A model generated the notes under the pieces. The model did not search any database, was not told the DNA's origin, and saw nothing but the letters and a program-made list of their open reading frames with translations. From Methanobrevibacter sp. (GTDB taxonomy: Archaea > Methanobacteriota > Methanobacteria > Methanobacteriales > Methanobacteriaceae): 52,706 nt of DNA. Shown piece by piece: positions 1-9,697 of the stretch. The stretch lies in the NCBI GenBank assembly GCA_017407115.1, contig JAFQXD010000007.1, positions 1 to 52,706 on the forward strand, in the 5' to 3' direction. Each line of letters begins with the position of its first letter. Position 1 is the first letter of the stretch. The translations under genes were made by a program, and so were the position numbers.

Positions 1-170
1 GGATTTTAATATTTTGATGTATTTTACTATTTTTTAGACATCATTGTAAAAATCTGATCCATATATTTGAAATTTAGATAAATATCCACTTAGTATAACA
101 GTGTTATATTATAATTCTAATAAGTTACAATTTGGCGATGATTTTTATATATGGTTTTTTATTTAATCTT
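1..170. other. Left flank, no gene recognised
   Basis: This is very AT-rich DNA downstream of the transposase on the minus strand. I see no ORF with protein-like character. An imperfect stretch at 137-146 resembles the reverse complement of 1934-1943, but it is too short and too AT-rich to define an IS end. Confidence 0.4.
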
Positions 171-1718
171 TTAATTTTTAGCCGTATATTTGTCTATTGT
201 TTTTTGAACGAAATTCATATATGTTTCATTTTCAAATAACAAATCACATAATACAAGATTTGATATCCTAATAATGTTATATGCAATAGATTTTAAATTC
301 ACGATGCCCTGAATCTTATATTTGCCTATGTAAGGCAGTTGATTCAATTCGTAGAATTGTTTTAATGTTCCGTAAGGGGATTCAACAACAGGCCTTAAAC
401 TGTACTTTTCTTTGGCTTCTGGAGTTTCCATTTTAAGCAACATGTCAATCATAGCCTCAGATCCATAAACAATATACTGCCTATTAGTCATTTTTTCAGT
501 TAAGCACTGATCTTTATAAAAACAATTTTTACAGGCTTCAGAATTAGAATAAAAACTTTTAATTTTATCAGGTAGCCGTATTTTACCAATACTTGTTTTT
601 TTAACATTTTCTTCCCGATATTGGTATTTTAATGGGAAGAGATATCCTGCAAAGCAAACGATATATTTATTAATGTAATCGATATATACATTATCTTTAC
701 TGGTAGGATTTGTTTTTAGTGCATCTTTGTTTTCTCGTGATTGAGTTGCATTAGGAATGAATCCTTCTATTTGGCTTTTTTGCAAATAATCAATCACCAA
801 CTCATTACAATAACCAGCATCAGCCAGTAAATTCTCAAATTTAAATCCAACATTTTTCATCGCCATATCCGTGACAATTGGCAAATCATAATCATCTGTT
901 GGATTTTGTGAGATGTAAGTGGCATGTATTAAGTGCGTCGCACAATCAACACACGTTTGAAGATTATATGAAATCTCTGCTTTATTCTTTTTATTATACA
1001 TCCAACGAGCTTCAATATCATTCACCGGAACAGATTTCTGACCACTAATCTGTAATTCGGCATACATTCGTTCCAATAATTCTAATTTCTCCGTTAATGT
1101 TTTACGTTCATCATAATAAAACTTACGAGCATTCCATTTAAGTTTTTTAACTTCTTCTTTACCCAATTCACCTTTTAAAACCTTAATTAAAATTTTTAAA
1201 TCATGCTTGCGAATAACTTTATAATTGGAGTTATATGCTTTTATTTTGGTTCCATCAACACTAACATCAATAAAATCACTCAAACCCAAATCTTTAGCCA
1301 TTTGCACTGTTTTACCTAATATTCCTTTAAAATGTGGCATGAAATAATTTTTATAACGAGTTACAGATTCCTTGGAAACTGGAATGCCTTCCATTACCAG
1401 TTTATAAACAGAATCTGTCTTTGTAAAATCTGCAATTTTTCTTGCAGAAGATTCTTTCAATATTTCAGACAGCAATATAAGTCCCAGCATATTTTTTAAA
1501 GGCAATGGAGGTCTACTGACCTTATGCACAATCTTTCGCTTGCAAAACTCCATACAATACGTTTCAACGAAAAATATTACAAAAAACACAATATGATCTT
1601 CAGGAACATCTTCAATCGTTTTTCGATCAATGAATTTTTCACGATATTCATCAAATTTAGTCATACCTAAAATCAACTCCGTATTTTGATTAAAATCATC
1701 TAATTTAATCCGAAACAT
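171..1718 (-). CDS. IS1182-type (IS5/IS1182 superfamily) DDE transposase
   Basis: Encodes 515 residues, a full length for this family, with no frameshift. The DDE catalytic core is recognisable: a VDGTKIKA segment near residue 154 carries the first Asp, LADAGY near residue 315 the second, and RPVVESPYGTLKQ near residue 440 the conserved Glu. A cluster of cysteines (CKNCFYKDQC) lies before the Glu motif, as in many IS1182 transposases. The coding frame is intact, so the element may be active. Its ends cannot be fixed because both flanks are extremely AT-rich and no convincing terminal repeats or target duplication were found. The family assignment rests on motifs only. Confidence 0.85.
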   Translation of the reverse strand: MFRIKLDDFNQNTELILGMTKFDEYREKFIDRKTIEDVPEDHIVFFVIFFVETYCMEFCKRKIVHKVSRPPLPLKNMLGLILLSEILKESSARKIADFTKTDSVYKLVMEGIPVSKESVTRYKNYFMPHFKGILGKTVQMAKDLGLSDFIDVSVDGTKIKAYNSNYKVIRKHDLKILIKVLKGELGKEEVKKLKWNARKFYYDERKTLTEKLELLERMYAELQISGQKSVPVNDIEARWMYNKKNKAEISYNLQTCVDCATHLIHATYISQNPTDDYDLPIVTDMAMKNVGFKFENLLADAGYCNELVIDYLQKSQIEGFIPNATQSRENKDALKTNPTSKDNVYIDYINKYIVCFAGYLFPLKYQYREENVKKTSIGKIRLPDKIKSFYSNSEACKNCFYKDQCLTEKMTNRQYIVYGSEAMIDMLLKMETPEAKEKYSLRPVVESPYGTLKQFYELNQLPYIGKYKIQGIVNLKSIAYNIIRISNLVLCDLLFENETYMNFVQKTIDKYTAKN

Positions 1719-2125
1719 AATAATTCTTATTAAATTTTTATTTAATAAATTAAAATTAATTAAATTTAAGTATACCTAAATTTAAACTCTTCAAATTAAA
1801 TATAGATAATTATAGATATGTTATTTTAAATATAAATCATTATCTATTATTTTTCATCGAATTGAATACAGCATTTATGATTAAATTATGTTGATATTAA
1901 TGATCTAAAAATAGTTTATTATTTAGTGTAATGAAAAATCGTCATATGGTTATAAAACGGTTGAAAATTAAGTAAAATAAGAAATAAGTATTAATTATTA
2001 AGAATTAAGTAAAATTAATAAAAAATAAAATTTTGCCCCTCACTCATATTGATTTGAAAATCAACGAATAATTTAAATAAGAATTCAATTTAAAATATAT
2101 ATATTAATTTAAATTCGCTGATATT
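1719..2125. other. AT-rich intergenic region between transposase and helicase
   Basis: About 400 bases without a gene. The right end of the IS presumably lies here but could not be placed. The helicase promoter must lie near the right end: an AT run with TATATATATT at about 2095-2104 sits some 25 bases before the start. A GCTGATATT stretch directly before the ATG at 2126 acts as a weak ribosome-binding site. Confidence 0.4.
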
Positions 2126-5005
2126 ATGTCTGAACCCAACAATATTGATATGTTTAAAAATGATGTCCGATATCGGGATAATATTGCACATGTTGAGACA
2201 ATACCGGCAAAAAAAGCTAATTTTAAAAAAGTTGATAATTTAAATGAAAAAATCATAAAATATTTGGATTCCAAGGATGTAAAGCTCTATAGTCATCAGG
2301 CAGAAACCTATGAAGCGATTAAAAATAATGAAAATGTCATCATTACAACACCAACGGCTTCAGGAAAGACTTTGGCATTTAACCTGCCAATCATGGAAAC
2401 CATGATAGATGACATGGAAGCCACAGCCCTTTACATCTACCCTGCCAAGGCACTATCAAATGACCAGCTTCACGTTCTTGAAAATCTTGAAAGTGAACTT
2501 GGAATTGATATAAAACCAAGAACCTATGATGGAGACACTCCAAGAGGAGAAAAAAAGGGCATTAGGGAAAATTCAAGAATTGTTCTGACAAATCCATATC
2601 AGCTCCATCTTATTTTGTCCTGGCACCACCAGTGGAGTCGGTTTTATAAGAATTTAAAGTACATTGTAATTGACGAATCACATTACTACAAGGGAGTTTT
2701 CGGATCCAATGTGGCGTTTTTAATAAAAAGGCTTAAAAGGATAGCCAATTTCTACGGTTCAAATCCGCAGTTCATTCTCTCTTCAGCTACACTGGCAAAC
2801 CCTTTGGAACTGGCCAATAGACTGACAGGTGAGCAATTCACACTGGTCGATGAGGATGCCTCTCCAAGTGGGGAAAAGGATTTTATCATGTACAATCCAT
2901 TTAAGAATTACAGAAGAAACAAGGTCAACATGCAGAATGCCCCTTCCGTGCACATGGAAACTGAAAACATTTTTATTTATATGATGCTTAAGGGAATCCA
3001 AACATTATGCTTTACCGTTTCAAGAAAAACAACCGAGCTCATTGCAATGTGGGCTAAAAAGGATATGACTCAGATTAAGGGCAAGCTGGCCCATAGAATT
3101 GCCGCTTATCGTGCAGGTTACAGACCTCAGGAAAGGCGTGAAATCGAAGAGGGTCTTAAAAGCGGAAAATACTTGGGAGTTACATGTACAAATGCATTGG
3201 AATTAGGTATAAACATTGGTTCTTTAGATGCCGTAATCATTTCAGGATATCCCGGAACCATGATTTCCACATGGCAGCAATCAGGAAGGGCAGGAAGAAG
3301 CAATCAAAAATCCCTTGCTATTTTAATAGCATTTGAAAATCAGCTGGACCAGTATTTCATGAATAATCCTTCATTTTTCTTCGACAAGCCTCATGAAAAT
3401 GCAATCATCGATTTGACAAATCCTATATTGCAGGAGGCTCATCTGTTGTGTGCCGCTAAGGAATTGCCTCTCAAAAAGGGAGAGGTTGAAAAGTATTTCG
3501 GCATAAGTGATGAAATTTTAGATGAACTTGTCTCAAAAAAGGATTTGCATAAAAATATCCGAGGAGATTACATGTATCCTTATGATGACAATCCTGCACT
3601 CGACCATTCTCTTGACCAAATTTCAGGCCAGGAATTCCGTGTAATGAACAACGGCAGACTTCTCGAGACAATGGAAAGGTCTCAGGTTTACAGGGAAGCC
3701 CATGAAGGAGCCATTTTAATAAATAAGGGCGAGACATATGTTGTAAACAGTGTGAATCTGAAAAGCGGTTTTGTCAATGTCAGCCAGAAGACTGTAGATT
3801 ACCATACGATGGTTTTGAATAAGACTGACATCAGAATTGAAAAGAAATTGTCCAAAACAAGATACGGCGATTTGACAATCCACTTCGGTGAGCTGACTGT
3901 AAGTGAAGATTATTTCAAATACAAAAAGATGCACTTTTCAAAGGCAATCGGAAATTATCCTCTTGACCTTCCTCCATTGAAATTTAGAACAAAAGGATTA
4001 TGGTTCACTATTCCAAAAAGGGTAAAGGACACTCTTGAAGACATGTTTCCAAATGAGGAGGAAGTCTTTGAAGGAGGGCTTCATGGTGCGGAACATGCAT
4101 TGATTGGACTGTTTCCTCTTCATACCATGTGTGACCGGTTTGACATTGGAGGACTTTCAACAAAGTATCATGAAGACACTCAGGAGGCCACCATATTCAT
4201 CTATGATGGTTATGAGGGTGGAATTGGTATAACTGAAAAAGCTGTTGATGTTTTTGTTGATTTGCTTAAGTCCACTATTGATCTGCTTGAAAATTGCAGC
4301 TGCAAAAGCGGATGTCCGGCATGTATATATTCTCCGAAATGCGGAAATGATAACAAGCCTCTCCACAAAAATGCAACCAAATATATTCTCAACTACATGT
4401 GCAAATTGATTTCCAATAGTCAAGGCAGTGAAAGGGAAATCATCGAAGAAACTGTTGAGAAAAAAGATGACAATGATGTTGAGGAGTTATATGCTGAAGC
4501 ACTTGACTTATTTGATAAAAATGATTATTCTTCATCCAAGGATATTCTAAATAGCATTCTGGCCATTGATAAGAAGCATGTCAATTCACTTGCTTTGATG
4601 GCTCAGATATTATACAATCAGGAACAGAAGGATATTGCACTTTATTTTGTTAAGAAAGTATTGGCAATTGACAGGTCTAATGAGATGGCAAACGAATTGG
4701 ACGTTTTGCTTTCAACCAAAAAACCTACTCAAAATGTTGATGATGAATTTGAATCATTGGACGATGTTGAAGTGATGTATGAGGAGGCATATGACCTCTA
4801 TGTGCAGGGAGATTTGGAGACTTCGTCTGAAATATTGGAAAAAATCTTAAACTTCGATGACAGAAATGCTGATGCGCTGGCATTGATGGGTCTGATTTAT
4901 TACAACTCAGGAATATTTCCAAAAGCTGTTGAATACTATAGGAAGGCATCAAAAATAAATAAGAATGGTGAAATGGTTAAGGAATTAAAAATGAGGGTTT
5001 CTTAA
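2126..5005 (+). CDS. DEAD/DEAH-box helicase, MrfA/YprA-like, with C-terminal TPR tail
   Basis: An SF2 helicase of 959 residues. Motif I is TPTASGKT (residues about 74-81) and the Walker B box is the variant DESH. A QQSGRAGR motif VI is present in the second RecA domain. Residues about 723-745 hold CSCKSGCPAC followed by a further Cys, which matches the Zn-binding domain (DUF1998/MZB) of the Bacillus repair helicase MrfA (YprA). MrfA is about 750 residues. Here roughly 175 extra residues follow, with two blocks of TPR-like helices (about 790-850 and 870-955) each containing an NADALALMG-type signature. The likely role is ATP-dependent DNA unwinding in repair. The TPR tail suggests a protein partner. 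The stop codon shares TTAA with the convergent neighbour. Confidence 0.85.
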   Translation: MSEPNNIDMFKNDVRYRDNIAHVETIPAKKANFKKVDNLNEKIIKYLDSKDVKLYSHQAETYEAIKNNENVIITTPTASGKTLAFNLPIMETMIDDMEATALYIYPAKALSNDQLHVLENLESELGIDIKPRTYDGDTPRGEKKGIRENSRIVLTNPYQLHLILSWHHQWSRFYKNLKYIVIDESHYYKGVFGSNVAFLIKRLKRIANFYGSNPQFILSSATLANPLELANRLTGEQFTLVDEDASPSGEKDFIMYNPFKNYRRNKVNMQNAPSVHMETENIFIYMMLKGIQTLCFTVSRKTTELIAMWAKKDMTQIKGKLAHRIAAYRAGYRPQERREIEEGLKSGKYLGVTCTNALELGINIGSLDAVIISGYPGTMISTWQQSGRAGRSNQKSLAILIAFENQLDQYFMNNPSFFFDKPHENAIIDLTNPILQEAHLLCAAKELPLKKGEVEKYFGISDEILDELVSKKDLHKNIRGDYMYPYDDNPALDHSLDQISGQEFRVMNNGRLLETMERSQVYREAHEGAILINKGETYVVNSVNLKSGFVNVSQKTVDYHTMVLNKTDIRIEKKLSKTRYGDLTIHFGELTVSEDYFKYKKMHFSKAIGNYPLDLPPLKFRTKGLWFTIPKRVKDTLEDMFPNEEEVFEGGLHGAEHALIGLFPLHTMCDRFDIGGLSTKYHEDTQEATIFIYDGYEGGIGITEKAVDVFVDLLKSTIDLLENCSCKSGCPACIYSPKCGNDNKPLHKNATKYILNYMCKLISNSQGSEREIIEETVEKKDDNDVEELYAEALDLFDKNDYSSSKDILNSILAIDKKHVNSLALMAQILYNQEQKDIALYFVKKVLAIDRSNEMANELDVLLSTKKPTQNVDDEFESLDDVEVMYEEAYDLYVQGDLETSSEILEKILNFDDRNADALALMGLIYYNSGIFPKAVEYYRKASKINKNGEMVKELKMRVS

Positions 5006-6150
5006 GGAAAACTTGCATAAGGACTAAAACCGTTTTCGAAGTTTTCACAAACCTTTTCAAGTTCTTCTGGAATGTCTATTTTTTGAGTACAGAAGTCAAG
5101 ACATGTTCCGCAGTAGGTACATTCGCTTGCAGGAACTTTTTCGTCAGCCAGCTTGTCAAAGTAAAGTTTGTAGATGTCTTCTGCAGGTCTGTTTTTACTC
5201 AAATTGTATAGGCTGAAGTATTCAGGTATAGGAATCATCTCCGGACACTCCTTAATGCAATATCCGCATTCGCTGCAAGGCACTGCAACTGAAGCATCCA
5301 GTTTTTCAGCCATTTTTTCTAAAAATTCACTTTCATTTTCGCTTAGAGGTTCAAAATTCTCAAAGGTGTCGCAGTTGTCAAGCAAATCTTCCATCTTGTT
5401 CATTCCGCTTAAGACAATTTTGACGTTGTCGAGTGATGCTGCAAATCTTAAGGCAAAACTGGCTATTGACTTGTCTGGATTGAAATTATTGAAATCGGCT
5501 TTGATTTCGTCTGGACAGTTTATGATTACTCCTCCTTTTAAAGGCTCCATAACATAAACGTCAAGTCCGTGTTTTACGCATAGCTCATAGCATTTGCGTG
5601 ATTCAATCATAGGGTCATTCCAATCAAGATAGTTTAGCTGCAATTGGACAATGTCGATGATGTCTGCGTATTTGTCAAGGACCTTTTCAAGTAGTTCTGC
5701 ATTGTCGTGAAAACTGAAACCAATCTTTTTGGCAATTCCTTCTTCTTTCATCTTTTTGATATATTCGAATGTATCGCACTTTTCCGCTAGTTTCAGCCAT
5801 GGGGTGTTTACATTATGCACAAAAAAGACATCGAAATAATCAATTCCTAATCTTTCAAGCATTTCATTTACGAACTTTTCATTGTCCTCTTTTGAAGTTA
5901 AAGCCCATGTAGGCATTTTGTCACATATTTGAAAAGATTCGCGAGGATATCTTTCAACTACTGCCTTTCTTATTGCAACTTCACTGATTCCTCCATGATA
6001 TGCATAGGAAGTGTCGAAGTAATTGAATCCATTTTCCATGTATGTGTCAACCATTCTGTTGAACAACTCCTGGTCGACTTTTGTAGGGTCATTTTCATCG
6101 GTTTGAGGAAGTCTCATACATCCGAAACCGAACTTAGATTTGTAGGTCAT
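5002..6150 (-). CDS. Aldo/keto reductase with C-terminal 4Fe-4S ferredoxin domain
   Basis: Encodes 382 residues. The N-terminal 270 or so form an AKR TIM barrel: GFGCMRLP at the N terminus, FDTSYAYHGG with the active-site Asp and Tyr, FVHN, and a SGMNKMEDL segment near the cofactor site. The C terminus has CSECGYCIKECP and a CTYCGTCLDFC motif, so it should bind one or two Fe-S clusters. This architecture is common in anaerobes and usually annotated as an oxidoreductase of unknown substrate. The start at 6150 follows a GGAG site eight bases upstream. The gene is convergent with the helicase; the two stop codons overlap in TTAA. Confidence 0.88.
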   Translation of the reverse strand: MTYKSKFGFGCMRLPQTDENDPTKVDQELFNRMVDTYMENGFNYFDTSYAYHGGISEVAIRKAVVERYPRESFQICDKMPTWALTSKEDNEKFVNEMLERLGIDYFDVFFVHNVNTPWLKLAEKCDTFEYIKKMKEEGIAKKIGFSFHDNAELLEKVLDKYADIIDIVQLQLNYLDWNDPMIESRKCYELCVKHGLDVYVMEPLKGGVIINCPDEIKADFNNFNPDKSIASFALRFAASLDNVKIVLSGMNKMEDLLDNCDTFENFEPLSENESEFLEKMAEKLDASVAVPCSECGYCIKECPEMIPIPEYFSLYNLSKNRPAEDIYKLYFDKLADEKVPASECTYCGTCLDFCTQKIDIPEELEKVCENFENGFSPYASFP

Positions 6151-6200
6151 AATTAATCTCCAATATTATTAATTACTATTTTTATTTAAGAATGTATTTA

Positions 6201-6221
6201 AATGTTGTTAGATACAACATT
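6201..6221. promoter_or_regulatory. Perfect 8-bp inverted repeat upstream of the aldo/keto reductase promoter
   Basis: AATGTTGT and ACAACATT are separated by five bases. The repeat abuts a TATA-like TTAAATAC (minus strand, 6194-6201) that fits the reductase gene, so it lies where an activator or repressor could contact the preinitiation complex. It could instead serve the divergent hyp operon. The binding protein is unknown. Confidence 0.4.
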
Positions 6222-6337
6222 ATTTAATTTTTTTTTCATTAATCATTATTACTCAGGTATTACTCAAATATTAAATAGTTTTATTAATAGATAAAATCAA
6301 AATTATAATATTAATATTTATTTAGAGGAGAAATAAA

Positions 6338-6715
6338 ATGCATGAATTATCTATGGCTCAAGGTATTATTAATGCAGTTATAGATACTGCCGAAAGTAAT
6401 AATGCAACCGAAGTCACTGAAGTTACAATTGAACTTGGTAGATTGGCAATGGTAAATCCGGAACAATTGAAATTTATTTTGGGAGTTTTGGTTGAAAATA
6501 CCATTGTTGAGGATGCGGAAATTATTTTTGAAGAGATACCTGTTGAAGTTAAATGTTCAAATTGTGAATTCCATGGGGATGCAATACTTGATGATAAAGA
6601 TCATTATGCACCAATGGTTAAATGCCCAGAATGCGATAGTTTGGCTGTCGAAGTTCTCAATGGTAGAGACATTATAGTTAAAAATATTGTTATTGAAAAA
6701 CCAGATGATAATTAA
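6338..6715 (+). CDS. hypA: Hydrogenase maturation nickel metallochaperone HypA
   Basis: Encodes 125 residues, normal for HypA. The N terminus is MHELSMAQ, with the His2 used for nickel binding in the family. The zinc domain carries CSNC (residues about 73-76) and CPEC (about 97-100). HypA hands nickel to the [NiFe]-hydrogenase large subunit, together with HypB. A strong GAGGAG ribosome-binding site lies eight bases upstream of the ATG. hypB follows after 19 bases, so the two form an operon. Methanogens of this group need it for the Mvh, Frh and Eha/Ehb hydrogenases, none of which is in this window. Confidence 0.95.
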   Translation: MHELSMAQGIINAVIDTAESNNATEVTEVTIELGRLAMVNPEQLKFILGVLVENTIVEDAEIIFEEIPVEVKCSNCEFHGDAILDDKDHYAPMVKCPECDSLAVEVLNGRDIIVKNIVIEKPDDN

Positions 6716-6734
6716 TTGATTTAAAGGTGAAAGA

Positions 6735-7391
6735 ATGCACCAAGTAGCAGATATAGAAGTAGCGAAAAACATTATGGATGCTAATAAAAGATTAGCGGAT
6801 AAAAACCTAAAACATTTAGAGGAAAAAGATATTTTCTGTGTTGATTTTGTAGGAGCAATAGGTTCTGGAAAAACAACATTGATTGAAGAGATTATTGACA
6901 ATACTGATTATAATATTGGCGTTCTTGCAGGAGATGTCATATCCAAATTTGATGCTGAACGTATTGAATCCCACAATGTCCCTGTTGCAGGATTGAATAC
7001 TGGTAAGGAATGCCATCTTGATGCACATTTGGTACATCATGGTCTTCATGACTTGCCATTGGATGAATTGGATATGGTAATTATCGAAAATGTTGGTAAT
7101 TTGATTTGTCCTGTTGACTTTGAATTGGGTTCACACATGAGAATAGTCGTTGTAAGCGTTACCGAAGGCGACGATACAGTAGAAAAACACCCAATTATTT
7201 TCCAGACTTCAGACGTGATAGTCATCAACAAGATTGACCTCGCAGATGCTGTCGGCGCAGACATCGACAAGATGGTTGCTGACGCTAAGAAGTTAAATCC
7301 TAACGTTCAGGTTATCACATCTAACCTGAAAGATGGCAAAGGGTTGGATGAAATTATCCAAGTAATTAAAGATAAGAAAGAAAGCTTATAG
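6735..7391 (+). CDS. hypB: Hydrogenase maturation GTPase HypB
   Basis: Encodes 218 residues. The G1 P-loop is GAIGSGKTT (residues about 37-45). GDVISKFDAERI, the NTGKECHLDAH segment with the metal-binding Cys and His, and NKIDLAD (G4) are all present. The His-rich N-terminal nickel-storage tail of some bacterial HypB proteins is absent, as usual in archaea. The protein hydrolyses GTP during nickel insertion into [NiFe]-hydrogenases with HypA. An AAAGGTGA site lies directly before the ATG. A DUF354 gene follows after 20 bases and is probably cotranscribed. Confidence 0.95.
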   Translation: MHQVADIEVAKNIMDANKRLADKNLKHLEEKDIFCVDFVGAIGSGKTTLIEEIIDNTDYNIGVLAGDVISKFDAERIESHNVPVAGLNTGKECHLDAHLVHHGLHDLPLDELDMVIIENVGNLICPVDFELGSHMRIVVVSVTEGDDTVEKHPIIFQTSDVIVINKIDLADAVGADIDKMVADAKKLNPNVQVITSNLKDGKGLDEIIQVIKDKKESL

Positions 7392-7411
7392 GCACAATCA
7401 CAGGTGGTTTC

Positions 7412-8443
7412 ATGAAAGTGTGGATTGATATTTCGAATGCACCTCATGTAAGGTTTTTTAAGGATGTAATCAAATATTTGGAAGCCGAAGGTGAAGATGT
7501 AATCGTTACAGCAAGGCAATTTGGTGATATCCATAAACTGATGGACATGTATGACATTGACTTCATATCCGTTGGAAAGCATGGAGTCAGTTTATATGAC
7601 AAACTAAGGGAAAGTACTTCAAGAGTTTATAATCTTGTCGATATTATACATGATGAAAAGGTGGATGTTGCCCTTAGCAAGCATTCTATTGAGCTTCCTA
7701 GAATTTCATTTGGTCTAGGAATCCCAAGTTTGTACGTTTTAGACAACGAGCATGCCCTTGCGGCTAACAAATTGACTCTTCCGTTATGTGATAGGATTAT
7801 CACTCCGAAGATTATAGACATGTGGAAATTAATGAAGTTTGGAGCGGACCCGAACACTATCATTTCATATGATGGAACCTCCGAATTGATGCATTTTAAA
7901 AGTTTCAAGTATAATGACAATGTTTTCAATGATTTGAATTTGGATTTGAAACATCCGAAAACAATTCTGATGAGACCTGAACCTTCCCTTGCATCATACT
8001 TGGATGCAGACTGCAGAAAGTCCGTCCTGTCACCCATCGTTGATGAACTGAAAAATGTGGCTAACATTTTGGTTCTTCCAAGATTCAAGGAACAGGCAGA
8101 GATTTTTGAAGGCATTGACAATGTTTCAATATTGAAACCTCCTGTTGACACATCTAGTTTGATTAAAAAATGTGATTTGGTTATTGGTGCAGGTGGAACA
8201 ATGAATAGGGAAGCTGCAATATTGCAGACTCCAGTAATATCATGTTATCCTGGAGAAACATTATCTGTGGATCAGTATTACATTAATCACGGTTTGATGT
8301 ACAGGTCTATCGATACTGATGATGTAATCAATAAGGCACTTGACTACATTGTAAACCCTCATGAATACATTGACATCAAAACTGATGATTTGTTCCAGGT
8401 CATCATTGATAATTTATATGACCTGGCAAAAAATGGTAAATAG
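7412..8443 (+). CDS. DUF354 family protein (GT-B fold, epimerase/glycosyltransferase-like)
   Basis: Encodes 343 residues. The MKVWIDISNAPHV start, the SKHSIELPRISFGLGIPS segment and the GAGGTMNREAAIL segment near residue 260 are typical of DUF354. These archaeal proteins resemble UDP-GlcNAc 2-epimerases and have a GT-B-like fold. The reaction is unknown. The second glycine-rich segment may bind a nucleotide sugar; that is inferred. The gene is 20 bases behind hypB with a CAGGTGG ribosome-binding site and ends with TAG, just before the promoter of the alanine tRNA. The link to hydrogenase maturation is positional only. Confidence 0.85.
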   Translation: MKVWIDISNAPHVRFFKDVIKYLEAEGEDVIVTARQFGDIHKLMDMYDIDFISVGKHGVSLYDKLRESTSRVYNLVDIIHDEKVDVALSKHSIELPRISFGLGIPSLYVLDNEHALAANKLTLPLCDRIITPKIIDMWKLMKFGADPNTIISYDGTSELMHFKSFKYNDNVFNDLNLDLKHPKTILMRPEPSLASYLDADCRKSVLSPIVDELKNVANILVLPRFKEQAEIFEGIDNVSILKPPVDTSSLIKKCDLVIGAGGTMNREAAILQTPVISCYPGETLSVDQYYINHGLMYRSIDTDDVINKALDYIVNPHEYIDIKTDDLFQVIIDNLYDLAKNGK

Positions 8444-8464
8444 TTTATATCATTACTTTCAAAT

Positions 8465-8473
8465 ATTATATTA
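8465..8473 (+). promoter_or_regulatory. TATA box of tRNA-Ala
   Basis: ATTATATTA is centred about 27 bases before the first tRNA base at 8497, the standard archaeal spacing. The transcript would therefore start almost at the mature 5' end. Confidence 0.55.
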
Positions 8474-8496
8474 GATATTTGAATTAATTTTTTTTT

Positions 8497-8569
<73 letters not shown>

Positions 8570-8602
8570 TTTTTAAAATAAAGATTAAATTGTGATTAAA
8601 AT

Positions 8603-9685
8603 ATGTTATTAATTGCTCAAAATCATTTACAATTAATTGTAGAGGTAGGACTGATGTTATTTGTAACATTGGTTTTTTGCCTAAATCTAATTCCACTTTC
8701 ATTAAGTGTTGTTACTTTCCTGTCATTGTTTATTATGGGAGGTTTCACATTAATTTTTGGTGCAGATATTCTTCTTTTGATAATATCTTCAAGTCAGGCG
8801 GAATTCACCCACCCATTTGGTCCAATTGCGCTTTTAGGAGCTGTTGCTGCTTTAGCGTCGTTGAAGATAATGAAGGAATCGGGTGTAGATATAAGGCCGC
8901 TTAGGCGTTTTGTAATTTTATTTTTAATTGGTATTACCGTATTTGGAGGATTGATGCACAGATCTTTCTTGTTATTATGGATTTTAGGATTGTTCCTGGG
9001 ATACATGATAATTTCAAAATCATTCAGAGAAAAATCAATATTGACTGGAAAAAGGATTTTGATGTTTTTAGGTGTAGCCGGTGTGGGATTCATATTATTG
9101 GAAGCAGTTGCAAGAGTAACTGGAATGACTATTTTTTCCCCGCTTTTGAGGTTAGGTAGGATTGAACAATATTCCATGTCAAGTATTAAGACGGTATTGA
9201 ACAACATACAACTGATAGGGCACAATGCCAAAGCATCATATTGGGGAGCTGAAGGAACCGCATTTGCTGAAGGTTATATTACCTTGCCGATGCAATTGGT
9301 TTTATTCTTCGGATTGCCTTTCCCTATGTTTTTCGGTATATTGGTTAACCAGAAAGATACAATCGATTATATGCTTCCAGGTATTTTCGGTTATGGATTC
9401 GACTTTGGATATTTAGGTCTTGTCGGATTAATGGTATTTGTACTTGGAACAATTCTCATTGGTTTTAAAATTTTAACAATTTACAGAGAAAAAAGAGAGA
9501 AAAACAATAAGAAATACTTGGGAAGAGAAGTATTGTTGACAGGTGCATTATCAGCATTCTGTGCACAGGCATTAATTGGTATGTTCGTATTCAACAGGAC
9601 TATCAACGGTATGGCGCTTTTAACATTCATATTTTTAGGCGCTCTGATTCTGGCTAATGTTGTGTCTCTTAAAACCAGACAATAG
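8603..9685 (+). CDS. Conserved polytopic membrane protein of unknown function
   Basis: I do not recognise a family. The 360 residues contain about eight hydrophobic membrane segments, beginning near residues 12-35, 37-62, 72-90 and 105-125. They continue in three segments between residues 150 and 300 and end in a pair near the C terminus. Charged cytoplasmic loops include a Lys/Arg-rich stretch (KREKNNKK). One loop (residues about 190-235) reads like an external or catalytic loop with SYWGAEGTAFAEGY. A GTGATT site precedes the ATG. The gene is 12 bases ahead of the DUF1890 gene and could be cotranscribed with it. The C-terminal KTRQ is cytoplasmic if the even segment count holds. Confidence 0.75.
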   Translation: MLLIAQNHLQLIVEVGLMLFVTLVFCLNLIPLSLSVVTFLSLFIMGGFTLIFGADILLLIISSSQAEFTHPFGPIALLGAVAALASLKIMKESGVDIRPLRRFVILFLIGITVFGGLMHRSFLLLWILGLFLGYMIISKSFREKSILTGKRILMFLGVAGVGFILLEAVARVTGMTIFSPLLRLGRIEQYSMSSIKTVLNNIQLIGHNAKASYWGAEGTAFAEGYITLPMQLVLFFGLPFPMFFGILVNQKDTIDYMLPGIFGYGFDFGYLGLVGLMVFVLGTILIGFKILTIYREKREKNNKKYLGREVLLTGALSAFCAQALIGMFVFNRTINGMALLTFIFLGALILANVVSLKTRQ

Positions 9686-9697
9686 AGAGGTATTTTT

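Noticed and set aside
137..1943. Imperfect inverted repeats around the IS1182-type transposase (GATGATTTTT and its near complement)
   Set aside because: Only about 9 of 10 bases match in very AT-rich DNA, with no matching target duplication; too weak to define element ends.
7627..8151. Minus-strand ORF of 174 codons opposite the DUF354 gene
   Set aside because: Shadow frame without a ribosome-binding site or recognisable domain; the plus-strand gene is a clear family member.
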